Shown here: positions 8,131 through 14,818 of the stretch, piece by piece
Position numbering within the stretch: the first letter of the stretch is position 1
How the letters are laid out: every line of letters begins with the position of its first letter
Assembly: GCA_963709325.1 (NCBI GenBank)
Contig: CAVPVV010000003.1
Span: forward strand, 2,976,001-3,040,000
Source: VFZN01 sp963709325
GTDB lineage: Bacteria > Acidobacteriota > Vicinamibacteria > Vicinamibacterales > UBA2999
Direction of reading: 5' to 3'
DNA length: 64,000 nucleotides
The notes under the pieces: model-generated
What the model was told of the DNA's origin: nothing
The model's database searches: none
What the model saw: the letters and a program-made list of their open reading frames with translations, nothing else
Position numbers and translations under genes: made by a program

Positions 8131-10313
8131 TCGTGCTTGTACGGACTGATGTCGATGAGCGTGGTGGTGTGACCGTGATACGCCGCGCCCATCACGATGA
8201 GATCGCGGGCCCCGGTCCAGGCACGGGCCAGACGTAACGCGAGCTCGTTGGCTTCGCTCCCAGACGCGGTGAAGTAGCAGACGTCGAGCGGCGCCGGGAA
8301 GGTGGCGGCGAGCTCGTCGGCGTACTGCACCGCCAGCTCGTGCAGATAACGGGTGTTGGTATTCAGCGTCCCGAGCTGCGCGGCGACGGCCTCGGTCACT
8401 ACCGGGTGCGCGTGCCCGACATGCGGCACGTTGTTGTAGGCGTCGATGTAGGTGCGGCCGGTCTCGTCGAACAGATACTGCATCCAGCCGCGCACGATCT
8501 GCAGCGGCTGCCTCGCGTACGACAACCGGACGTTGCCGCCGAAGCGGCGTCGTCGCCGCTCGAGCAGGTCCGGCGTGGACTCGTGGCGCGTGAATCGATC
8601 GGCGGGGATGCCGAGCATCAGGTTGGGATCGGGACAGAGCGAGAGCCAGGTGCGGCGCTGACTGGCCGGAGCCACGCCGTTGAAATTGCAGGGCACGTCG
8701 AGCATGTCGGCGATCACCTGGACGTGCACGTGCGGCCACCAGTCACCGTTCTCAGGAGCGGCGCCGATGGTCGCGAAGCGTTCGCCGGCCTTGATGGCCT
8801 TGCCGACCTGCAGGCCTTCCAGGCTCTCCCGCGTCAGGTGTCCGTAAAGGGTGAAGAAGGTGAGCGGCTCGTTCTCAGTCGTCTCGTGGCGGAGAACGAT
8901 CACCGGCCCGTAATCCAGCCGCGTCGAGGCGTTCTCATAGCCGTGCACGACACCGTCAAACGGTGCGTAGAGCGGCGAGCCCGCCGGCATCGTGAGGTCG
9001 ATTCCGATGTGAACGGTCCGACGCTCGTCGGTCGGCCGTCCTTCACCGAACGCCGGCGCGGCGTAGATGACGCGGGCCTCGTCGTATCCGCCGGCGCCGA
9101 TCGCCGCACCGGCCTCCGCCAGCAACGCGAATACGCGGCGGGTGAGCGGCTCGGCGGCATTCTCCGCAGGGTTGCTCGAGATCAGGGGATTGCCGGCGCT
9201 GAAGTCGAGGCCGAGCACGGACCCTGCACGCAGGTCGTGCCCGACGATGGGCGCGGCCCGGTGACCGTGGTCGCGGAGCCACGCGATGAGACGCGGAGAC
9301 TGCGGCACCGGCGGCAGCCCGAGGGCATCGCGCAATCGGTAGAGAGCTAGTCGGGGGTGAACATCGAGCAGGGCGGGTAACGTGCTCAGGATTGGTCCCT
9401 GGCTGATCCCGAGATACTGCTGGTCGGGTTTCTCGGCCTGCTGCACGGCTGCGACGGCGACGCTGAGCGCCAGCCGGAGCAGCATCAACCCGTACAGCGC
9501 CGCGATCTCGTGATCGCTCAGCGCGAGTACTGCGTGATATCCGGCCGCCACCTGCGCGGCGGCGCCAAGCGGATCGGGTTTGCCAAGCGCCGCGTAGGCC
9601 ATCGCGATCGCGAGGTCGTTGACGAGGTGGCTTTCCACCATGTCGCCGAAATCAACGATTCCAGTGATCCGCTCGGAGCGGACGTCAACCAGCACGTTGT
9701 AGTCGTTGGCGTCGCCGTGAATCGCGCCGCGGCGGAGCCCGCTCAGCCGTGGTCCGACGTGGTCGCGGTGAACGGCGAGCGCCGCGGCGATCCAGGCGCG
9801 GGCGCTGGAATCCGCGACGAGGGGAAGCCGCTCGGCAATCGTGGCCGGCGCGATCGCCAGGTCCCAGTGGAATCGGCGCTGGAGCGCGGGATGATCGAAA
9901 CCATCCAGCGTCCGATCGATCGTCGCCACGGCCCGGCCGAGATCGCGAAGGAGCGCGTCCGAGTGCCTCCGGGCGTCGCCCAGCGGCTGCCCGTCGAGCG
10001 CGGTGATCAGCCGGACGAAATGGGTCCCGTACTCCGCGATGACGCTTCCATCCCGCGCCGGGATCAGCTGCGGCGTCAGCCGGGTAGACGCGAGGCGCGA
10101 CATCACCGCGTTCTCGGCCTCGAGCATCTCGCGGCGCTCGGTTGCGTTGGCCACCTTCAGCACGTAACCGGCGTCTCCGGGCCCACGCAGCAGGAAGTTC
10201 TGATCCCGCTCGCTCGGCAGCGGCGATGCCGTTGTCTCGAGTCCGAACAGGCTCCGCGCCAGGTGCTCGGCGTCCCGCAGCGTCAATCGCGGCGCGTGGG
10301 CCAGCAGGGTCAT
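8001..10313 (-). CDS. Phosphotransferase - M23 peptidase-like - class III aminotransferase fusion (5' part, open frame)
   Basis: The frame starts at ATG 10313 behind GGAGAGG and encodes three domains. Residues about 1-340 are an APH-type kinase with GAIHGDANDYNVL and ITGIVDFGDM (catalytic HGDxxxxN and DFGD). About 440-600 is an LytM/M23-like fold (HIGIDLTMP, GPVIVLRH, FFTLYGHL, HVHVQ). From about 640 an AGXT2L-like aminotransferase begins (YIDAYNNVPHVGHAHP, FTASGSEANELALRLARAW, AAYHGHTTTLIDISPYK). Relatives of the kinase and lyase act in sequence on hydroxylysine or ethanolamine in animals, phosphorylation then phospho-lyase; a similar pathway is an inference here. The frame fails after about residue 730; see the broken part downstream. 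Confidence 0.8.
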   Translation of the reverse strand: MTLLAHAPRLTLRDAEHLARSLFGLETTASPLPSERDQNFLLRGPGDAGYVLKVANATERREMLEAENAVMSRLASTRLTPQLIPARDGSVIAEYGTHFVRLITALDGQPLGDARRHSDALLRDLGRAVATIDRTLDGFDHPALQRRFHWDLAIAPATIAERLPLVADSSARAWIAAALAVHRDHVGPRLSGLRRGAIHGDANDYNVLVDVRSERITGIVDFGDMVESHLVNDLAIAMAYAALGKPDPLGAAAQVAAGYHAVLALSDHEIAALYGLMLLRLALSVAVAAVQQAEKPDQQYLGISQGPILSTLPALLDVHPRLALYRLRDALGLPPVPQSPRLIAWLRDHGHRAAPIVGHDLRAGSVLGLDFSAGNPLISSNPAENAAEPLTRRVFALLAEAGAAIGAGGYDEARVIYAAPAFGEGRPTDERRTVHIGIDLTMPAGSPLYAPFDGVVHGYENASTRLDYGPVIVLRHETTENEPLTFFTLYGHLTRESLEGLQVGKAIKAGERFATIGAAPENGDWWPHVHVQVIADMLDVPCNFNGVAPASQRRTWLSLCPDPNLMLGIPADRFTRHESTPDLLERRRRRFGGNVRLSYARQPLQIVRGWMQYLFDETGRTYIDAYNNVPHVGHAHPVVTEAVAAQLGTLNTNTRYLHELAVQYADELAATFPAPLDVCYFTASGSEANELALRLARAWTGARDLIVMGAAYHGHTTTLIDISPYKHDGPGGSGRARLGPHLAHSRRLPRPLSSWRSASRPQLSRVRSAP

Positions 10314-10377
10314 ATTCGCCCCATTGTCCTCTCCTTCTCCATCCCGTATGCTGAAAAGCTGCTGAGGAAATACGGTC

Positions 10378-10575
10378 ATGGCACAGAAGAACCGCGCCGC
10401 CAAGGGGTCGGATCGCGACGAGATGATCGAGAACCTGCGGGAGCTCGTGAGGGCCATCGACAAGCGCAGGTGGCACCTGGATCACGACAGCGAAGTCGAT
10501 ATCGCCCGTGACGCCGCGGCACTCCGGCAGAAGGCAATCGAGCGGATCGCCGAGCTCGAAGCTCGCGGCGACTGA
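10378..10575 (+). CDS. Small hypothetical protein, charged and helical
   Basis: 65 residues (MAQKNRAAKGSDRDEMI then ENLRELVRAIDKRRW, ending AIERIAELEARGD). It is almost entirely charged helix with heptad-like leucines, so a short coiled coil is likely. It starts 64 bp from the divergent fusion gene, has GAGG about 12 bases upstream, and sits just before the DinB-like gene. I do not recognise a family. Confidence 0.5.
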   Translation: MAQKNRAAKGSDRDEMIENLRELVRAIDKRRWHLDHDSEVDIARDAAALRQKAIERIAELEARGD

Positions 10576-10613
10576 AGCCGGCAGGCGTGCCCTTTCGCCT
10601 CAGGTCCGACGCC

Positions 10614-11135
10614 ATGTCCCCCACGTCTTCGGAGCTTGCATCGCTGTTCGCCCGCGACCTCGCTCGCGTCGGGCGCCAGCTCGACGCGATCGATGACGCT
10701 CACCTGTGGCGGGTTGGCCCGGGAGTGACGAACTCCGCTGGCAACCTGCTGCTGCACCTGAACGGCAACCTGCGCGAGTACATCGGCCGCCAGATTGGCG
10801 GCGTGCCATATCAGCGCGACCGGCCGCGGGAATTCGCGGCGAAGGACGTGCCGCGCGCGGAAATCGCAGGTGCGCTCGCCGAGCTGGCCGAGCTGATCCC
10901 GGCCGTCATCGGACGCGTCGAGGAGCACAGGTGGGACGAAATGTTCCCGGAAAACGTGCTCGGCGAGCCGCTCACGAACCGGCAGTTCGTGATTCACCTG
11001 TTCGGGCACCTCAGCTACCACCTCGGGCAGATCGACTACCTCCGGCGGATGCTGAGCGGCGAGGGCGCGCTTCAGGCCGCGGCTTCTCGGAGCCTGCCAG
11101 CGGGCTCTGCCAGACGACCAGCAGGAGCTCCTTGA
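10614..11135 (+). CDS. DinB-like four-helix protein (DUF1572 type)
   Basis: 173 residues from ATG 10614 (an upstream GTG at 10587 is possible). LLLHLNGNLREYI and QFVIHLFGHLSYHLGQIDYLRR are the helices that carry metal-binding His residues in DinB/YfiT-like proteins, which are often thiol-dependent metalloenzymes. The third His set (HLFGHLSYHLGQ) is well conserved. The C-terminal tail after the last helix is Ala/Arg-rich and overlaps the convergent MarR gene by 125 bp, so the true end may be nearer 11080. Confidence 0.7.
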   Translation: MSPTSSELASLFARDLARVGRQLDAIDDAHLWRVGPGVTNSAGNLLLHLNGNLREYIGRQIGGVPYQRDRPREFAAKDVPRAEIAGALAELAELIPAVIGRVEEHRWDEMFPENVLGEPLTNRQFVIHLFGHLSYHLGQIDYLRRMLSGEGALQAAASRSLPAGSARRPAGAP

Positions 11136-11556
11136 GCTGAGTGAAGCGCGCCGGGCCGAGCTCGGCGCTCCACTCGCGCTCGATCTCCTCGAGGATCACC
11201 TGCACCCGGGCGTAGACGGCGCGCCCGCGCCGTGTGAGGCGGATGACGCGGGCCCGGCTGGTATCGGGCAGATCCGATCGAACGAGATAGCCGAGGTCCT
11301 CGAGGCTGCGGAGCAGCTGATTCATCGCCTGCTTGCTCATCCCGGCGCGCTCGGCCAGCAGCCCCGGACGGACCCCCTCCGGGCCGGGGAACTGCAGCAC
11401 CGCCATGTGCGGTTGCCGCAGCTCGTCGAAGCCGGAGGCGTTCAGCTCGCGGATGATCCGGCGCTGGATGGCCTGGGCCGGGACTCGCAGCAGCGCGCCG
11501 ATCAGCATGTCTTTCGGAGCGACCCGGGTGGCGAAGGGAAGCGATGGCGTTGACAT
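11011..11556 (-). CDS. MarR-family transcriptional regulator
   Basis: 181 residues. A winged helix-turn-helix is visible: LLAERAGMSKQAMNQLLRSLEDLGYL (DNA-recognition helix region, about 67-92), then wing RSDLPDTSRARVIRLTRRGR with the conserved Asp-x-Arg. A dimerisation helix precedes it (IIRELNASGFDELRQPHMAVLQF) and another follows (VQVILEEIEREW). It diverges from the cupin gene, and two palindromes in the shared intergenic space fit an autoregulated MarR operator. The last 25 or so residues are low-complexity and overlap the DinB-like gene. Confidence 0.85.
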   Translation of the reverse strand: MSTPSLPFATRVAPKDMLIGALLRVPAQAIQRRIIRELNASGFDELRQPHMAVLQFPGPEGVRPGLLAERAGMSKQAMNQLLRSLEDLGYLVRSDLPDTSRARVIRLTRRGRAVYARVQVILEEIEREWSAELGPARFTQLKELLLVVWQSPLAGSEKPRPEARPRRSASAGGSRSARGGS

Positions 11557-11560
11557 CTGA

Positions 11561-11575
11561 GTAAAGCGAGTTTAC
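11561..11575. promoter_or_regulatory. Operator-like palindrome GTAAA-N5-TTTAC (site 1)
   Basis: GTAAAGCGAGTTTAC is a perfect 5-5-5 inverted repeat, with flanking TGA and ACTCA extending the symmetry (TGAGT and ACTCA). It begins five bases upstream of the MarR start codon. The second site, with the same arms, is centred 27 bp away, so both could bind MarR dimers. Confidence 0.7.
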
Positions 11576-11587
11576 ACTCAGCCCTAG

Positions 11588-11602
11588 GTAAACTGCATTT
11601 AC
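11588..11602. promoter_or_regulatory. Operator-like palindrome GTAAA-N5-TTTAC (site 2)
   Basis: GTAAACTGCATTTAC is the second perfect 5-5-5 inverted repeat, extended by G and C to GGTAAA and TTTACC. It lies just upstream of the AAGGAG ribosome-binding site of the cupin gene, where a bound repressor would block that gene. Confidence 0.7.
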
Positions 11603-11617
11603 CCAAGGAGCCCGTTG

Positions 11618-12085
11618 ATGGCACCACAGACCGCCCCCGTCCACGTCAATCCCTCCGACGAGACCATCCGTCTCGGCCCGCTCGCGGTCCGCTTCCTGAT
11701 CACCGGCGAGGACGCGGCCGGCAGCGTCGCCGTGTTCGAGCTCACCGTTCCTGCCGCTCAGCGCCTGATGGCGCCCGCTCACAGCCACGATCACTACGAG
11801 GAGACGATCTACGGGATCGACGGCGTCCTCACCTGGACGGTCGACGGACAGCCGATCGAGGTCGGACCCGGCCAGGCGCTCTGCATCCCGCGCGGCGCGG
11901 TACATCGGTTCGACAACACCGGTACGCTGGACGTCAAGGCGCTCTGCGTCATCTCGCCGGCCGCCATCGGGCCAGAGTATTTCCGCGAGGCGGCCGAGAT
12001 CCTGGGCGCGGCGGCCGGCGGTCCGCCGGACCGGGCCAGGATGGCGGACCTGATGCGCCGGCACGGGCTCACGCCGGCAGCCTAG
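11618..12085 (+). CDS. Cupin-domain protein under likely MarR control
   Basis: 155 residues with AAGGAG eight bases before the ATG at 11618. The two cupin motifs are present: motif 1 around APAHSHDHYEETIYGIDG (His, His, Glu ligands) and motif 2 PRGAVHRFDNTG with a further His. Single-domain cupins bind a metal and act as dioxygenases, isomerases or ligand sensors; nothing specific can be assigned. Divergence from a MarR regulator with two operators suggests induction by the compound that the regulator senses. Confidence 0.85.
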   Translation: MAPQTAPVHVNPSDETIRLGPLAVRFLITGEDAAGSVAVFELTVPAAQRLMAPAHSHDHYEETIYGIDGVLTWTVDGQPIEVGPGQALCIPRGAVHRFDNTGTLDVKALCVISPAAIGPEYFREAAEILGAAAGGPPDRARMADLMRRHGLTPAA

Positions 12086-12136
12086 ACGAGGGAACGAACC
12101 GCCGGTGGAAGGAGCGACCGAACCGAGCCGTGGGGT

Positions 12137-12142
12137 TAGAAT
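12137..12142 (+). promoter_or_regulatory. -10-like box TAGAAT for the S51 peptidase-like gene
   Basis: TAGAAT ends seven bases before the ATG at 12150 (intervening CGCGCGC), where a transcript would begin at the start codon. There is no ribosome-binding site. Confidence 0.5.
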
Positions 12143-12149
12143 CGCGCGC

Positions 12150-12956
12150 ATGAAGCGCAGAGAGTTTCTCGTTACCTCCGCTCTGGGTGCGGCCGGCAGC
12201 GCGATCGGCCGGCCGGCGCTCGGGGCTGCGCCGCGCGGCGCGACGTCGCAGCCGCGAACCGGCGCCGGGACGCGCAAGGTTCTGATCGCCGGCGGCAACT
12301 ACAACACGCTGTTCGTCCGCTACATGGCCCAGCTCACCGGCAAGCCGCGGCCGAAGCTGCTGTACCTGCCCACTGCCTCCGCCGATTCCCCGCAGGGGAT
12401 CATTTCGTGGTACCAGACCTGCGCGCCGCTAGAGGTCGAAGCCTCGCACCAGATCAGCTTCATCGCCAGCACCCGCCAGAATCGCAGCTGGGAAGACGTA
12501 TTCCTCAGCGTCGACGGCATCGTTTGCTCCGGCGGCAACACGCTCAATCAGCAAGCGATCTGGAAGGCGCAGGGGATCGACGTCATCCTCCGGCAGGCGT
12601 GGGATCGCGGCATCGTGCTGGGCGGCGCCAGCGCCGGCTCGCTCTGCTGGTTCGAGGAGGGGACTACCGACTCGCGCCCGAAGGAGCTCAGCAAGGTGGA
12701 CTGCCTGGGGTTCCTGAAGGGCAGCCACTCGCCGCACTACGACGCGGAGAAGGATCGCCGTCCCACCTACCAGCGCCTGATTGCCGCCGGGCAGATGAAG
12801 CCTGGGTACGCGTGCGACAACGACGCCGGCATCTACTTCGAGGACAACGAGGTAAAGCGCGTCGTCTCAACCAAGGCCGGCTCGAAGTGCTATTACGTGA
12901 GCCTCGTCGATGGCAAGGTAACCGAGCGGGTGATGGAGCCGGAGTCGATCGCCTGA
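12150..12956 (+). CDS. Secreted peptidase E/cyanophycinase-like (S51) protein
   Basis: 268 residues from ATG 12150. A Tat-like signal (MKRREFLVTSALGAAGSAIG) precedes an S51 fold: KVLIAGGNYNTLF, PKLLYLPTAS, IVCSGGNTLNQQAIW, then the nucleophile elbow VLGGASAGSLCW (Ser near residue 161) and HSPHYDAE. S51 enzymes cleave Asp-X dipeptides or cyanophycin. The secretion signal implies action outside the cytoplasm, which is less usual. The start agrees with the leaderless -10 box. Confidence 0.8.
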   Translation: MKRREFLVTSALGAAGSAIGRPALGAAPRGATSQPRTGAGTRKVLIAGGNYNTLFVRYMAQLTGKPRPKLLYLPTASADSPQGIISWYQTCAPLEVEASHQISFIASTRQNRSWEDVFLSVDGIVCSGGNTLNQQAIWKAQGIDVILRQAWDRGIVLGGASAGSLCWFEEGTTDSRPKELSKVDCLGFLKGSHSPHYDAEKDRRPTYQRLIAAGQMKPGYACDNDAGIYFEDNEVKRVVSTKAGSKCYYVSLVDGKVTERVMEPESIA

Positions 12957-13055
12957 CCCCGGCACAATCGGGCGATGTCGAAGGGGAGACGGCGTTCCTC
13001 GGTCGTCCCGCGCCCGATGGAAGATCCGTCGGCTAAGCCGATCCTCCGGTCCCGA

Positions 13056-13733
13056 TCAACGCGTAATCCAAACACGAAGGTCGCCGTCGACCTTCAGCAT
13101 GCCGCCAGGCGCTTTCTCAATCCGCAGCGATTCCATCTTGCCGCTGTCCTCTTTCAGCACCACGTAGAGCCGCCATCCGGCCGCACTTACCTCCCACGTG
13201 CCGCTGGTCTCGCGATGGGTCGGTGTTTCAGCGTGCAACCCCGCGTAGCTCACGCGCATCTTCCCCTTGACCTCCTTCCGAAACCGATGGTTGGGAAGGA
13301 GATGGAGAAACGACTCGGTGCTCCAGTAAGTGCTCCCTGAGTAATCAGGAGGTGAGTTCTGCCTGCCGAGCACGATCGACGTGCCCGCGAGATCGCGATC
13401 CCACGACGCCCGCTGGCTTTCGTCGACGGGTGGCGGAGCAGTTGGCGGCTTCGAACGTGGCGGCGCGGCCGACGATGGCGGAGTGACCAATGGCGCGGGC
13501 ACGGCGACCGGCAGTGGCTTCGGGGTGGCGGCGCGCGCCGCGGCCGGGCGCTCGCGGTTGGTCGCGTGCAGGAACGCGCGGTAGTGAACCCTCTTCTCCG
13601 GCGGAGGGTCCTCGCGCAGGCGCATCAACGGCGCGAGGTCGGCGTTCTTGTGCGCGCAAATCCTCTCGCTCGCCTTCGTGCCGAGAAGCTCGATCGCGAA
13701 CGCGTGCGCCTCGTCCACCTCGAGCGATAGCAA
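13056..13733 (-). CDS. Unrecognised protein with proline-rich linker and C-terminal beta domain
   Basis: Up to 225 residues from a weak TTG at 13733. An N-terminal part (LSLEVDEAHAFAIELLGTK, ICAHKNADLAPLM) leads into a Pro/Ala linker (about 75-105) and a C-terminal domain with SGSTYWSTESFLHLLPNHRF, AETPTHRETSGTWEVSAAG and a run of strands to the stop. The second half looks like a lipocalin- or META-like beta barrel. No good start or ribosome-binding site is seen, and the frame is joined to the truncated hydrolase upstream by a run of six C on the minus strand, so it may be the 3' part of one disrupted gene. Confidence 0.5.
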   Translation of the reverse strand: MLSLEVDEAHAFAIELLGTKASERICAHKNADLAPLMRLREDPPPEKRVHYRAFLHATNRERPAAARAATPKPLPVAVPAPLVTPPSSAAPPRSKPPTAPPPVDESQRASWDRDLAGTSIVLGRQNSPPDYSGSTYWSTESFLHLLPNHRFRKEVKGKMRVSYAGLHAETPTHRETSGTWEVSAAGWRLYVVLKEDSGKMESLRIEKAPGGMLKVDGDLRVWITR

Positions 13734-14130
13734 CGGGGGGCGGAACAGCCCGTTGATAGGGCGCCTCGCCGGCCAGCGTCATGTCGATCGCGACGACCAG
13801 CAGGCCGCTCTGCGCCAGGGCGCGGTCCATGGGTTCTTCGGCGAACCGATCCTTGGCGTTCCAGGCCCCGCCGTGGAGATCCAGCACGACAGGGAACGGT
13901 CCTGGTCCCTTGGGCTGGTAGACACGCGCCATCAGCTGTCGGCCCGCCCTGGTGCGACGGAACTCGACGTCGCGGACATCGATCTCGAAGGTTGCCTTGG
14001 GGTTGTAAGCGAGGCCGGGAACCGCCACTGCCCGCGCGCCGGCTGCAGATCCGAGCCGAGGCAGGGCAATCGCGCCCCCGGCCGTCACCGTCGAGAGGAA
14101 GGTCCGCCGATCGACACGCCGTGTCCCCAT
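13345..14130 (-). pseudogene. Alpha/beta hydrolase with Tat-like signal, truncated or disrupted
   Basis: From ATG 14130 the protein starts MGTRRVDRRTFLSTVTAGGA (Tat-like Arg-Arg) and reads GARVYQPKGPGPFPVVLDLHGGAW (oxyanion loop HGG) to LLVVAIDMTLAGEAPYQ. There the hydrolase sequence stops making sense: after about residue 130 the frame becomes Arg/Gly-rich and antisense-like, with no nucleophile elbow or catalytic His. The break coincides with a six-base C run (13735-13740), and the next frame carries the unrelated-looking protein above. The cause is a deletion, a frameshift, or both. Confidence 0.6.
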
Positions 14131-14282
14131 GCCCGACTCCAATCTGTGCCGCTGAGCCGCGAACATTCCGCGATTCGGCGTTTGACTTCGACGATCAGGC
14201 TATGCGATTGTCCGGCCGATTGTTCACGTCTGACCGCATTTGAGGATAGGACCCCATTTGCGGTTTTCCCTGGAGGATCGAC

Positions 14283-14786
14283 ATGTCGCGCCGGATGCCC
14301 GCACTTGCCCTCTCCTTCTGCCTGCTCGCCGCTCCCGCGGTGGCTCAGCAGGGCGCGATGACCTCCGCAGATATCGCGAAGGTGAAAAAAGAAGTCACCG
14401 AGGCGGTGCACACCTATTACCGGCTGTTTACCGAGCACAACATGACCGCGCTCGGGACCCAGGTCTACCACACGCCCTGGATGCAGCTGGGCGCCAGCGG
14501 CATCGAGGTAGACCAGACGCCGGCCGACGTGACGAAGCGGTTCGACGCGTCGCTGAAGCGGCTGCTCGAGCAGGGATGGGCGAAGTCCGAGTTCGCCAAC
14601 CCGGTGGTCTGCGTGCTCAACCCGGGCGCGGCGATCGCGAGCGGCACGTTCAAGCGCTATCGCAAGGACGGCAGCGTCATCTCCGAGAGCGGCATCACCT
14701 ACCTGTTCGGCAAGGACAAGGACGGCTGGAAGGTCGTCTCCTACGCCGGGCACGCCACGACCAAGCTCGTCACCTGCAACGACTGA
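14283..14786 (+). CDS. Secreted NTF2-like/DUF4440-type protein
   Basis: 167 residues with a clear signal peptide (MPALALSFCLLAAPAVAQQ). The mature part has the NTF2-like pattern: AVHTYYRLFTEHNMTALG, VYHTPWMQLGASG, FKRYRKDGSVISES and WKVVSYAGHATT. It precedes the flavoprotein genes on the same strand by 32 bp and has TGGAGG nine bases before the ATG, so it is the first gene of the block. Its task there is unknown; binding or handling of a small product is possible. Confidence 0.7.
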   Translation: MSRRMPALALSFCLLAAPAVAQQGAMTSADIAKVKKEVTEAVHTYYRLFTEHNMTALGTQVYHTPWMQLGASGIEVDQTPADVTKRFDASLKRLLEQGWAKSEFANPVVCVLNPGAAIASGTFKRYRKDGSVISESGITYLFGKDKDGWKVVSYAGHATTKLVTCND

Positions 14787-14818
14787 CCGCGGCGCGGTCC
14801 GGACACGAGAGGCCCACG

